Source of the DNA: Ziziphus jujuba
Taxonomy: Eukaryota > Streptophyta > Magnoliopsida > Rosales > Rhamnaceae
Reading direction: 5' to 3'
Length of the DNA stretch: 64,000 bases
NCBI RefSeq assembly: GCF_031755915.1
Contig: NC_083386.1
Coordinates: forward strand, 14,468,501 to 14,532,500
Shown here one piece after another: positions 46,073 through 58,700 of the stretch. Position numbers and translations under genes: made by a program. How positions within the stretch are numbered: position 1 is the first letter of the stretch; each line of letters opens with the position of its first letter. Below the pieces are notes generated by a model. The model did no database searches, had not been told where the DNA came from, and saw only the letters and a list, made by a program, of their open reading frames with translations.

Positions 46073-47480
46073 TTAAGTCTTCTTCTTCATCAATTCTTCC
46101 CCAACAAAAGAGAACTTGTCCTTGAATTCAGAAGTAGTTGCTGGAGCGGCATCAGATAGAAAATAAGGGTAATGGTCGACAACATTGAACATGGGTGAGA
46201 TCTTGAGATCAGATGGTAAACAGATGAGATAGGCATTATCTCCCATCTTCTAAAGAACTCAAAATTGTTCAGTATCAATTTATTATAAGTCTCAACTGGA
46301 AAATGCTGCTTCCTCAAATAAACCATGACAAGATCTCCTTCCTGGTAAGTCTTGAATCTTCTATGCTATTCTGCAGTGTGTTTATATTTGCCATTGGCTT
46401 CTTCAATCTTGGCTTTAATTTTTTCACAAAATTTGTTGTATTGGTCGGCAATAGCAATAGCATTGATATCTTTTATGTCAATCAGATTCACCAGATCAGT
46501 AGTATGGTTAGGAGATTTAGTATGGACAATAGCAAATGGAGTGAGACCAGTAGAGCAATTAACCATGCTATTATATGCAAATTCAACCAATTGCAAGGAT
46601 GCATCTCAACTACTTAGGCTTCCCACTTCTGTCTGGTCATTAAAAGGACTTATGAACTTGACATATCTGTCAGATGTTATTGACTTAGGAACACCATGGA
46701 TTCTTACAATTTCTCGAAAAAACAAATGTGCTAAAGAATTCACATTAGAGGCTTTCTTGCAGGGAAGAAAGAGTGCCATCTCGGAGAAAGTATCGACCAC
46801 CACAAATATAAACTACCTTTTAAGGGGTCATAGGTAATCCGAGGACAAAATCCAAAAATAAATCCTCCCAGATGGTGGACGGACAGATAATGGTATGTAT
46901 AAGCCAATGTTTTGAGAGAAACACTAAGGCAAACTCCACATCTTTTAACAAATTTAATAGCATCTCGTAAACATGTGGCCAAAAAAATCTTTCATGACCA
47001 AGGCTACAGTTTCATTCCTATCAGTGCGTGTTGTTAGACCCCCACTGTGTAAATCTAGTGTTAGGTATTCCCTCAGAGAGGCTTGAGGAATGCAAAGCTG
47101 ATTACCTTTAATATGTGGTAATTCTCAACCTTTGTCATGTATTAGGCATTTATGCCATATTTCAACAAAATCACTACCTATGGAATGCAAACCTTTAATT
47201 GTTCAGAAGTCCTGCAAGTCAAAAAGTAAAGTAGCGAGTAGTAAATGTTTTCTACGTAAAACACCAACTACGTGATTATGTTGGCCTGTCTTATGCTGAA
47301 ATGTGTAGTGGAACTTTTGCAAGAATCGAACCCATCTAGCATGCAAATCACTGAGTTTTTTTTGAGTTGAGATATTTTAGTAGTTGGTGGTCAGTTTGTA
47401 GATTGATATCATTCGTTTCCAATGGTAAAAAGCTATAACAACAACATCACGTTCCTGTTCATATGTGGTCCACTTTTGTC
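46073..47480 (-). pseudogene. Ty3/gypsy pol relic: RNase H, integrase and C-terminus
   Basis: The minus strand gives, from 47480 down: RNase H (KWTTYEQERDVVVIAF, …LHARWVRF-like), a zinc region near 46930-46980 (FVKRCGVC), and the integrase core [15 protein letters not shown] with [19 protein letters not shown] (46640-46803). QLVEFAYNSMVNCSTGLTPF (46540-46596) and the C-terminal VYLRKQHFPVETYNKL … EELMKK (stop at 46073-46075) follow. Catalytic Asp residues in VVDTFS and SITSD are still present; the Glu region is damaged. Its RT, gag and LTRs are absent. Confidence 0.82.
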
Positions 47481-48190
47481 CAGCTTCACATAATTGATAA
47501 AAAACTAGCATGCTATTAACTAAATGAAATCAATAGAACTTTTTTACTTGCTATTTATCAATCAATAACAGTAAGCATGTCCCATGATCAACATACCAGT
47601 TCATAAGCGTATATTATATTTTTGGAAGCTTAAAACCAAACACAGTTACTTATCTAAAACAGTTGATGAAGATGCCATGATCTATCTGAATTCTATGTAT
47701 TGAACTCTGCTCTCTTGAACCAGTTTTTCTCAAAGGCAAACTTGTAAGCATGTACCATGTTAGCCCCAAAACTATTGGACCTTTATGTAGTTTTCTAGTT
47801 TGTATACACAATCAACACATGTTTATACACATGTCATCATATTCACTTAGTCTTGACACATATACACACGCATGTCACAAATTCATAAATACTATAATTA
47901 AATAATATATTTATAAAAAATAATAATTTTTATAAAAAAAATGCAGTACTTATCCACTTAGGTCAACAAATATGGCTTAACTGAAGAGGAAAATCGGTCT
48001 TTTGGTTTGATAAGCTAGACAAAGCATTATAAGAGAACGAGTTTAAAAGTATCTCACCGTAAATATCAGCTAAATAGAATGTCCAATCCCATTATTGAAA
48101 TATAGAGGTCAATTAAGTGAGTTACATGATTATTGACAGTCCATACATATAAAAAAATTCTAACTTTCTCCCATTTAGACTACATAAGTA
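47481..48190. other. No gene seen
   Basis: A/T-rich intergenic DNA without readable protein or recognised repeat. Confidence 0.5.
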
Positions 48191-48313
48191 TGGCCTGGCC
48201 GGGTGGTCAAGAAGCCACTACTTGCGCCACAGATGCGCGAGTTCGAGTCGCTGGGGTTTGGGGGGCGTTAGGGGTCAGCCAAAAAAAAAATAATAATAAA
48301 AAAAATATATATA
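48191..48313 (+). mobile_element. tRNA-derived SINE-like sequence
   Basis: A pol III A box (TGGCCGGGTGG, 48196-48206) and B box (GAGTTCGAGTCGC, 48239-48251) sit at tRNA-like spacing. An unrelated G-rich body and an A-rich tail ending in TAA repeats (48281-48303) follow. This is SINE layout. A (TA)n tract follows, and no target duplication could be found, so the 5' end is approximate. Confidence 0.75.
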
Positions 48314-49224
48314 TATATATATACATATACACACTCTTTAATGCTTTCATATTATAAAAGAATATATATGCAGTAATCAATTCCCTCACTCACTTGGGCG
48401 TGATACCAAAATTGTGGGACATTTTTGTCCCAATCATTTTGTAGGCTTTTGTCTCTCTTTTGACTCTATATTTTAAAACCATATTCTGATCATTTTCATT
48501 ATTCTGTCCATTATATACAAGCAAATTGAAATACGGCAATAGCATATATATTTGCCATGAAAATTTATAGAAACACTAATTTATTTATACTTCTTAGATC
48601 TTTTTTTTTTTACCTAAAAAAGAATGATTGGCTAAATTTTATAAATTAGTGCAATACAACAAAAGACAGAATCAATTTGATAGTTTCAAAAATCTTATAG
48701 TCGTACTTGTGAGACTCTAAAATAAGTAATTTTTTTTAATTAAAAATAAGTATTATTAGAGTTATCTATCTTGTTTATTAGATTTTGAATATATACCAAT
48801 TGGTAATTGATGTATTACTAGTAGTATTTGAAATATTTAATTAAATTAATCAACAAAATAATATACCAGAAGAAAAGAATGCCACATAAATAGGTATTCA
48901 AAAATTTTATCCTTTGATAAATTCGGAAAGAGAATATTAACATAAATAAAAACTCACTTAAGACTAAATTTCTCAAAACATAAGACCATGTCACCCGAGC
49001 AAATTACATATCAACAGGATGCAACAATGTACATAGTCTAGATCATAGAGATTCATTGATATAGCACTAGTAGATCCAAAAATACATGTACATAGAAAGT
49101 AAAATGTCTCAAGCAATTCTTCACTTAACAAGCAAAAAATAATGTGTATAAACAATTCATTTATATGTGTTAATGATTCACATGCATGCATGTATTACTT
49201 ATAACAAGGCAATAATTGATATGG

Positions 49225-49460
49225 ATTATTACGTTCCCACTAACCTCTACAGCCAAAATCTCCATGCGAGATACATATTTCTCAGATAAACTTGGAAGTA
49301 AACCTTTGGTTAGAGGATCTATCAACATATTTCAAGCAGATGTGTACTCAACAGAGATGAGGCACTTTACGACTTTCTCCTTTACTCTATAAAATTTTGT
49401 ATTGATATATATAGCTTCAAATGTACATTTCAAATTATTGGAGAAAGATATGACTGTAGA
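49225..49460 (-). pseudogene. Copia G RNase H end
   Basis: The minus strand reads KSTVISFSNN at the insertion edge, FEAIYINTKFYRVKEKVVKC and LISVEYTSA. NMLIDPLTKGLLPSLSEKY follows, the copia closing block (usually NxADPLTKGL). The frame is interrupted by one stop before NMLIDP. It continues the RNase H fragment that stops at 50546 beyond the solo LTR. Confidence 0.82.
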
Positions 49461-49465
49461 TTTAT

Positions 49466-50540
49466 TGATGCAAATCCATCTGTGCCCACATAACCGATAA
49501 CCCACTGGATTGCTAACCCGATACGGATGAAGACAGGGCCGATCACCAGAGCTCAAGCTAAGAGGTTTGGGACAACTTTGCTGCCTTTATCCAAGGGGTA
49601 ATTCATTCTCAAGAGAACTTGTCCATATCCAAAGATTCAAGATCTATTTTGGGCATACAAGTAGTGGAAGCCGATACGGACCCGGGTAGCAGTTTTGGTG
49701 CATTTGTGGAGTTCGGACAGCAAGAAATGGTTCCAACTCTTTATGAATTCAATAAATATCACTAAGAGGTCATGGAAACAATTCAAGGTAGAAGTACAAC
49801 CAACTTGTACGGACTTTTACAGACAGCTTCAAAATTTGGCCGAAACTTGCTGTATTGCTTTATGACTTTACTGTATTTTGCTGAGTTGGCTTTTTCTCTT
49901 TCTTCCAAGCAACAGAAATGTGTGGAACTCCATAATAAGCTTATTTGGCATCCTAAAAAGCATATCAAAGCTGATTTGGAGCTCAACTTGGTCAAAGATT
50001 GATCAAAGTCAACTTAGTCAAAAAGCTAGTATTTTAGTTTCCTAATTTGATTTCACTTTTTGTATTAAGAAATTACCATTAACTTTTTTTTAAAAATTTT
50101 TTGGACAAATAAGTTTAGGAAAGTTATTATCTTATTATTTTCATTGTAATTAATCCAAATTAGATTAGGAAATGAAGAAACTTTCGGCCATATTAGGATT
50201 CTTCATTGCATGGCCAGTTTTTCCTTTTTGTTTTTTTTTTTTTAGCCTATAAAAGGTCTTTTTTTATGAGAAAAAACACACCATTAATAATATTCAGAAT
50301 TTATTTTGTGAGATTGAATTTTTCTTTGTTCTTTTGAACACCTAAAACACCATTAAAGAATAAGTGTTTTAGTTTGACTTATCAATAGGACTTCCATCAC
50401 CTATTGTGGCGTCTTCATTATATATCAAGGTTTCTAATCACAGGTTGGTTAGGGGTCAATGTAACCATTAGAACTTGAACATAATTGATCCGAGCTAATA
50501 TTATACGGGTTTATGAGCACGTCATCCTAGGTTCGTATCA
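49466..50540 (+). repeat. Solo LTR (gypsy family A, copy C) inserted in copia G
   Basis: It starts TGATGCAAATCC and ends …AGGTTCGTATCA, 1075 bp. The 5-bp target duplication TTTAT is at 49461-49465 and 50541-50545. It aligns inversely with 29058-30223. A TATA box (cctataaaagg near 50244) precedes the presumed R region. The first ~300 nt read as pol C-terminus: MKTGPITRAQAKRF, then after one frame change HSQENLSISKDSRSILGIQV and EADTDPGSSFGAFVEFGQQE. No other pol or gag is present. Confidence 0.92.
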
Positions 50541-50545
50541 TTTAT

Positions 50546-50970
50546 CATAGTACATCTTTATAGGCCTTTCAATAGTGTAAACTCCCAAATCATTCACAAA
50601 ATTCTACAGCCAAATCGCATGATCAATTGCTTCAAAACATACCACATACTCTAACTCCATTGTTGAGGATGCAATAATTGATGGTTTGTGACATTTCCAA
50701 AACACAGTTCCTCCTACCATGACAAATATATAGCTGATAATGGACTTTTTAATCATCCATGCAACTAACATAATTAGAATCAACATATACAACTGCATCA
50801 AGTGAGTTTGTGCATCGATATGTCAACATATAGTGATTTATACCTTGAAAATGCTTGAAAACATTTTTGGCTACTTTCTAGTGCATGAAAGTGGAATTGT
50901 TTAAGAGGTATCTGGTAAGAGTCAACAAGTACTTGTTGACAAAAAAAAAAAAAAAAAGTTTTTTTAGGTT
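50546..50970 (-). pseudogene. Copia G RNase H N-terminal part
   Basis: The minus strand reads MVGGTVFWKCHKPSIIASST, MELEYVVCFEAIDHAIWL and, after a stop, NFVNDLGVYTIERPIKMYYD, ending at the solo LTR insertion. The catalytic Glu of the STMExEY block is retained. Two stops and frameshifts lie upstream. Confidence 0.82.
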
Positions 50971-51515
50971 GTTTTAGCATTCATTTGGCATAGGTTTTTT
51001 TAAAGCCCAAAAAGCTCTGGTTGATGGCTAAAAGCTCTTTCGTCAAAAAATAACATGTTTGGCAAAAGTCAACAAGAACTTATTGACCAAAAACAAATTT
51101 TTTTAAGCTGTTTTAAAGTAGTATAAATTTTGAGTTTGTCTAGAAAAACTCTTTTTTTTAGTTTTTGTGGAAACTTAATAAACATTTAATGCAGCCTTTT
51201 TATTTACAACCAAATACTTATTAAATTTTTAATAAAAGATCTCTTTCAAAAATATCTATAACACAAAGCTCCACATGCTAAAGCTCTACTTTAATCAGTT
51301 ATACCAAACGGACATTTAGAAAGCCCAAATTTTGAGCTTTTCTAGAAAAGCTCCTTTTTTACCTTGTGTAAGAAATTTAATAAACATTTAATACAGCATT
51401 TTTATGTACATCCAAATATTTATTAGTTTTTTAATAAAATATCTTTTTAAAAAGATTTATTATACAAAGCTTTATAGATAAAAGCTCTATTTTTATCAGT
51501 TATACCAAACGGATA
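50905..51515. mobile_element. Two nested copies of a hAT-like MITE
   Basis: The inner copy, about 50977-51315, ends in tcagttataccaaacggaca. The outer copy surrounds it: its left end is at 50905-50976 (gtcaacaagtacttgttgac) and its right part at 51316-51515 ends in tcagttataccaaacggata. Both right parts share ttaataaacatttaat-cagc, ccaaata-ttattag and aaagctctattt. A third family member lies at 59109-59455 in gene 2. There is no coding capacity. Confidence 0.7.
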
Positions 51516-52460
51516 CTAAGTATCTACCAAGCATACCAACCGCATAAGCAAAATCAAAGCATGTGCAAACTTGAGCATACATCAAACTACCAATTGTAGA
51601 AGAGTATGGTTTCCTTTTCATTATATTTATTTCACTTTTTTTTTTTTGGGACATTGACTTTTTAAGTGTTAGTCACCTTTCACCGCTAATGCATTAAAAG
51701 GAGAATAAGTGTGCATGCCAAATATTTTAAGAATTCTATTCATATAGGCTTTCCATGACAAGTGTAATACACAACTAGTCCAATCTCAAAAAAATTTCAT
51801 GCCTAAAACAAATGAGGCTTCTTCAAAATCTTTCATACCAAAATAACTAAATAATTTCTACTTAGTCTCAGCCAATAGGTAAGAATCATTGGATGAAAGC
51901 ATTACATCATTAATATACAATACTAAAAATATAAAACCGCTCCCACTGACCCTTGTATATATGCATCGATCAACAATGTTCTACTTAAAAACCATTATTG
52001 GTGACAATTTCATCAAATTTCAAATATCACTACCTTGAGGCTTGCTTCTATCCATAAATAAATTTCTTAAGCTTACAAACCATAATCTCGTTCCCAATAA
52101 CTTGGAAACCAATTGGTTCGTCTTATAAACATCCTCATATAAATCACCATTTAGAAAAGCAACTTTAACATCCATTTGATGTAACTCTACGTCAAAGTGA
52201 GTTACAAATGCCATAATAATTCTGAAAAAATCCTTTGTAGATAATGGAAAAAATGTTTCTTTAAAATCAATTCCTGCTTTTTGGCTAAACACTTTGGCAA
52301 TAAGTCTAGCTTTATATCTTTACACTTGACCATCGGAGTCACATTTGATCTTATAGACACGTTTACATCCAATAGGTTTGCTATCATCTGGTAACTCAAC
52401 CAAGTCTCAAATATTATTCAATGTCATGGATGTCATCTCATTTTTCATAATATCTACTAG
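51516..52460 (-). pseudogene. Copia G reverse transcriptase
   Basis: Minus-strand frames give the RT N-terminus (52260-52400, …KCKDIKLDLLPKCLAKKQEL) and then AGIDFKETFFPLSTKDFFRI and VELHQMDVKVAFLNGDLYED (52090-52290). These are canonical copia blocks with the conserved first catalytic Asp in QMDVK. Downstream, the YVDD region facing 51900-51960 is readable only in part. Stops and frameshifts break it. Confidence 0.83.
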
Positions 52461-52800
52461 AAGTTAGGATGTGAATTGCTCATGCCTTCCTCGTAATTTA
52501 TTGGATCTGACTCATCATTTATATCAAATCCATGTTCTTACAAATAAACCACATAATCATTGAGTGTATAGCAAATCTTTGAATTCTCTATGACAATTGG
52601 ATTCATCTTCTTACTCCTTAATCGATTCATCTTTATCAACCCTTGGTAGCTCAACAATTGGATCAACTATATATTTAATAAGGACATCAATTGGGAATGA
52701 ATATATTTTCCTCTATAAATTCAAGCTTTTTGGGTATTTGACTATCAATAATACCAATATCATCCTAAAAGTAAATTGCCCTGTTTGATTCAATAATCAT
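52461..52800 (-). pseudogene. Copia G integrase-RT spacer
   Basis: This minus-strand spacer parallels 24060-24440 of copia F in wording (aattcaagct…, ttccctcttt/ttcctct, caatatcatcct). It corresponds to the variable region between integrase and RT. It holds no catalytic motif. Confidence 0.6.
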
Positions 52801-53801
52801 GGTGATGTGAAAAGTAGATTACTTATTTTAGATTTTTATTTATTAAAATAAAATTCATAAATACCATAATATTTACGATTTATAAGTTATATTATTGTTT
52901 TGGTCAACTAATTATTAATTTAATTAAATAAATTAAAATGATAATATTATTTTATTGTACTGTTATTTTATTTTATTTTTTTTTTATTTTTTTATTTTTG
53001 GGGATGATCAAAGTAATGGCACATTAAAAGGGTCTTTATGAAACATCAGAAAAGTGGAGGTATATCAGAGGATGTTAATGGAATATTCCCTAAAATTAAA
53101 GTCTATAAAAAAATCCATTAAAATCTTAAAATTTTGTAAACACCACAAAAATCAATGGAAAAATTCCAAATTACCCTCTCAACTTTTATGCTTGTCTGAA
53201 CTTGCCCGCTATACTTTATTTTAAAGCAATTTGACCCTTCGACTTTGGCATAGGGTCCAATTACCGGCCAACAATTTAATATTATATTCCTAAGAAAAAG
53301 TCATGTAGATGGAGAATCTGGTAGGTCTTGAGAAATTGCATAAGTCAATGCCTAAATTTACTTTAATTGAATATTAAATTTAATTGATGTTAAATTTAAA
53401 TATCATTAATATTGAATTGATATTAATAATTATCAACAATGTCCACAATCACAAGTTATGTGAATTTTTTAACAACTAATTTATTATCACATCGTTTAAT
53501 AATTGGAAAACAATTTTGATAAATCTGCTTACGATTTACGCTATGAGTAGGAGCATATTTCCGGTGATTCCCGAATTAATACGTGATAATAATAATTCAA
53601 AAAAGTATTCTATATACGTTGGTCTTTGGTTTTGACACGGAAACAAAGTTTACTAGTCCACCATGGCTGACTGGGCTGACTTTATCACTTTTCCAAGGAA
53701 GGAGACATGTCACATATTTGTGAAAATGCATCAATGAAATTAAGAATTGTTCAGGGATGTGGTCGAAGCAAACAGCTTCCTACTAGTTAATTCTCCTCCA
53801 A
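52801..53801. other. Intergenic region and promoter side of gene 2
   Basis: A/T-rich to ~53250, then mixed. The last 160 bp before the ATG hold a TTGAC core (gttttgacacgg, W-box-like, near 53628) and gctgactgggctgacttt. No convincing TATA box is seen at a fixed distance. The promoter modules seen upstream of gene 1 are not obvious here. Confidence 0.45.
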
Positions 53802-55723
53802 ATGGGAAGTGAAAAGCCCTTGTCATCACCATTCATATTCATAACCTTCCTTAGTTTGATGGTATTCTACCAAACTCACTCTGCAACGGACCATAATCAA
53901 CACTGTCCCTCTTCTTCCTGCGGCAATATCAACAACATAAGCTACCCTTTCCGACTGGAAACCGACCCAACTTATTGCGGAGATCTAAGGTACAATCTTT
54001 CCTGCGAGAATAATATCAGCACTGTATTATACTTGAATTCCGGAAAATACTATGTCCAGGCAATCAATTACAATAACTATACAATCCGAGTGGTAGACTC
54101 CAATCTTCACAAGGGTAGTTGCCCATCTCTCTCTTATCTGCAGCCTTTGACCGAATATAACTTCACTAGCGATTTCCTAGTTGAAAGTGTTTACTTGGGT
54201 AGTTATGGTACCCAATCTAACTTCGGATATTATTCAGATTCATATAGGACCAAGGTACCTAGAAAAAGTGGGAGAGTTTGGTATAGGTACTCACTTTCAG
54301 AGCCTATTATTTTCTTCAACTGTGAAAATCCAGTGAAATCTCCTCTTTATATACCAACTGCCCCATGCAACAACAATAGTAGCAGGGGGATTAATTCATA
54401 TGTTAAGATTGGTAGCACATCTGATTCGGAGTTGATAGATTCTTGCCGTATAGAGATGATGGTTATGATCACGACACTGCGGGGATCCCAAAAAAGGAAC
54501 AATGTTTCGTACTCTGAAATCCTCAATGAACTTGCATACGGATTTGAGCTCTCATGGCTGCCAAGTTATGGTAGAAGTGATGAAGCTTATACATGCTATG
54601 TTGATGATTCTAACAAAGTCCACTGTCCATCTTGTAGGGATTCCTGGGGATTAATAAATCCTTCATCATGTGGTAAGCATATGTAGAAGTAGAATGATTT
54701 TACATTATCCAACATGTTTCTTAAATTTTTTTTTTTTTTTCTTTTAAACCGTCTAATATTATCTTTGGAGAAAGCTGACGTTTATGTTTCTAATTGAATG
54801 GTTAGGGGTTTTGTCTGTGATTCTCGCTTATGTAGAAGGTAAGAATTCCTCCCACCATTCCACCATGTTATTAATTTGGCAAAATTTTATTATAGATCCT
54901 TTATTAATAGGTGCATCATATTTGAGTGTGCATTCTTATACAAACAAAAATCACAATTTTATTTATTTTTCGACTAATTCATTCATTTTTACAACATATA
55001 TGTCTAGAACAGTAAAAAAATAAAATAAAAAATAATGAATAGTAAAATAATACTTGAGTTTTTCTTATATATAAGTAAAATTTTGAAGGTCGAGATGCTT
55101 CTATAAGAAAAATTATAAAACAGAGAGAGATATTGTAAATTTTATCCTATTAATAATTCTATACTTGCCCCATATTAAACGGCTTAAATAAAAAATTGCA
55201 CTTAATACTAACTGAAAATAAACAAAAACTTGTCAAAAATTGTATAGCTCTAGGTGCAATATAATTTTTATGAAAGATCTAATATACAGTACTCTTTAAT
55301 GTTATTTGTTAGGAAGGCTTCTTTGTCTTATCTGTCAATTTGCAGTTTTTTTATAACCAACTAATTTGAAGAATAATAATGTACCAATTGATATGATAAA
55401 TTATGTAATGATATATTAATGACTGAAAAATTAATATTAATAAGTAAACCTTCGGAACTATAAGTAAAGTTTTAGATAAATAAATGAAAATCAACTAATA
55501 AAATAATAAGATTTCAGTTGGTATGTTAGAAAAATATTGAAAACCTGCTTCGTTCTTCTAACCCAAAAAACAAAAAAAACAAAAAGGAAAAAAAAAGGGA
55601 TGCAAAACACAATTAAAATGCTAAAACGTGTACATGCAAATGCATTTTCAATAATTTAATTATATATGGGTTTATTACATAAAACATCCCTGTACTTTGG
55701 GGTTTGTGTCAAAATGGGGCGCT

Positions 55724-55755
<32 letters not shown>

Positions 55756-58700
55756 GACGGAACTACATATGTATTGAGCAATTTTGTCCTTGACTTTGTT
55801 AAAATATCAAATAAGTACTTCTAATACAATTTTTATTTTTATTTTTTTTTTACTAATTTTTGGTAAATTTTGACACTAAAGCGTTACATAATGTCATGTG
55901 CGACCTACTATTTTCACGTGGACATTTAAAAAGTTAAAAAACATTCCAAAAAAAATACTATTTAAACTTAGTTCATCCCATGTTATGATGAAAATTGAAA
56001 ACAATGTATTTTTTTTCAATATTTTGAATTTTTAAAATGTCGGTTTGCCAAGTAATATGTCATATGAGACATTCTAAAGCTTCGTTGTCAAACTTTATCA
56101 AAAATTAGTAAAAAATTATAATATAGGGAACTATTTGACATTTTCTAAAATGCACGGGGATGAAATTACTAGAAAAATAAAATGCAGGAACCATTTCAAC
56201 ACAAGTCCCATAATAAACGGATGTTTTATGAAATTAAGCTATAATATTATTATAAGCGAAAAAATGTATTTTAAAAAAATTTACCATTACCATCACTGTT
56301 ACTATTACTATATAATTTTTTTTAAAATAATTGTTACTCTATAAAGGCTTTTTCTTTTTTTTTTTTTTTTTTGGGATAATTTTTGCGGCATTGCTGCTGC
56401 ACTGCCACTCGAACTTGGGCAGGGATGGAACAGAAGGGGCAACTCGGCCACTTCTGCCTCCATATTACTCTATAAAGTTAGTGTAGCACTTTGAAAGCAA
56501 TGCTCTGTTTCTTCAATTAAACAAAATACCACCGTTATTGTTACTGTGTCTTTAATTTTTGGCTCCTTTAATTGTAGGTATGCTGGAAATGGCCGAAGAA
56601 ACAGGTAAATCATTAGGGTATAGTTTCGTATGCAAGTTTTCTTTTTTTTTTTGGGGGAAAAACAATAAAACAGGATCCTTTTAGAGTTTTAATAAATATT
56701 TGAAAAATAAAAATAAAAATAGAAACCTTGGCTAAGTGCTTGACAAAAAGGTAGAAAAAAAAAATTTTGGGGTAAAAAACTCAGCGCCACTGTAAAAAAT
56801 AGTTTTGAAATATCATAAATAACTTTAAAAGTGTTTTTTTTTTTTTTAATTGCATATAACCAAACATTCAGCCACATCTTTTATAAAGAATAAGTGCTAA
56901 AAAAAAAAATTGTTTTAATATAAAAGTACTATCAAACCCAGACTTTTTACCATCGGATCGAGTTCCCATTATCAATTTTGAGAAAGCTTCAAAGTTTCAA
57001 ATTTATAAATGCATTAATGGTTTTCTTGGGCCCTATATAGGAATTATTTTATGGTTTTAACATCAAAATATCTCATTTACTAGCTATTGAATTTCTCGTC
57101 AAAAACTAAAATTAAAAACATATTAATGGTTTAATCTAAATTTAGTAAAATATTAAAATTTAATTTGAACAAAATAAATTTTATATCAATTCGAGAACTA
57201 TTAATGCATTTTTGAATAATAACTTTTGAAGTGATTGGAATTCTAATAAAGAAAATCCTTATTTCAAAAGAATCATGTTGATCTACAATAAATTTCATTG
57301 TATATATATTTTATATAATAGAGATATATTCTATGTGGACAACTGTGTCTAAGTAATCTCGTTCACATCTTTTAAATATTCTTACCAAAAAAATATGTAT
57401 GTTTTTGTTTTTAAAATAAAATCTAAACGAGGAAGTAATAACCCATAAAAATTGCATGAGACCCACTAATAAATATTATTAAAAATTTTTCTTCATCATA
57501 ATAGTCTTAAAAGTTTAGGGGGTGGGGAAAATCAACATGAGTATGGGAATGAGTACTTGGAGTATTGTAGATTTCCTCCAAGGTTTAATTTGATAGTATT
57601 TAAACATAATTTATATTTCTTTTCCTATGGGAAAACTAAGATAATATGCTTATAATAAGATTTTTATAGTATCCTTACTATATCAAAATCCTATACATAT
57701 TAAGTGTGAAGTTCGCAATCTATATATAACATGTGGGAGTATTTTTAACCTTATAAACATTAATGACCGGAAACAATTGTTAGAATTTAGAGTTAATTCT
57801 CCCTTTATAAACTATTTTTTGATATATAAAATTGAACATTAAAGATAATTGTTTCATTGTTTTATTGATAATCATTACCAAATATAAATATGAATATGTA
57901 ACGTGTTATTGTCGTTTCTAGTAATTGTAAAAAATTAAAAAAAAAAAATTCCGACTTCTGGTGGAATATTAATTATTCATTGATTTTAAGGAATAAATAT
58001 TCATTTTTACAGCCCACTTTCAGTAACTCTTTCACTTTGCTATAAATAAACTTTTAATATTATTATCATTTTTTAAAATAAATTTGAATTTTGATAGACT
58101 ATTATTCCTTTTCCCAATTTTTTCTTTCAAAAATAGTTATTCTAATTCTACCCAAAAAAAAAAAAAAACTGTGCCAAAGTAATAATTTAGGTATTTTAAA
58201 CTTCCTTTATGTCCATTGTATCTGATTGTATCCAAAAATTAATGGCAAATTATGTAAACACCTTCTTTAGTTTTAAGTTTCTTCATATATACCTTCAGGG
58301 TTTTTTTTAAACTTACACATACTGCCTTTGTTGTTTCAATTTTATTTTTTTTTCACAAAATCCATATACCTGAATCAAATTTTAAAATTTGGTGGTCAAA
58401 TATTATATAATTTTTTATAATGATAATAATGCCCTCAATGTAAAATATCAAAACTTAAAAAAAAAAATAATTATTATTTTATCTTTTAACTTATTTTATA
58501 AATAAGTTTATTTGTAAAAATAAATAAATAAATAAATATGAAATTCCATGATTTTGAACTTCCATGATTTTGAACAAAATATTAAAATTTAACTCCATGC
58601 TTTGAAATAATATTAAAATTTTAAGCAACATTTGGTATACGGAATAATTATTTCTAATTACGGGGCGTAAAACAAAAAAATATGCCGATTCGGGCTTCGG

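Larger units (their letters stand above)
48400..52800 (-). mobile_element. Ty1/copia relic G, split by a solo LTR and MITEs
   Basis: Minus-strand pol reads RT (52.4-51.5 kb), a MITE pair (50.9-51.5 kb), RNase H (50.95-50.55 kb), the solo gypsy LTR (49466-50540), then the RNase H end and terminal ADPLTKG-type block (49.46-49.23 kb). It resembles copia F in RT wording. The presumed 3' untranslated/LTR region 48400-49220 is A/T-rich and unpaired. A possible primer-like word (minus TGGTATCACGCC, near 48400) is noted. Gag and most integrase are missing. Confidence 0.78.

Noticed and set aside
46303..46837. Two long + strand open frames (104 and 161 codons)
   Set aside because: They are antisense shadows of the minus-strand gypsy integrase, whose motifs read clearly in the other strand.
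48191..48260. Functional tRNA gene
   Set aside because: A and B boxes are present, but the flanking bases do not close an acceptor stem, and an A/TAA-rich tail follows, as in SINEs.
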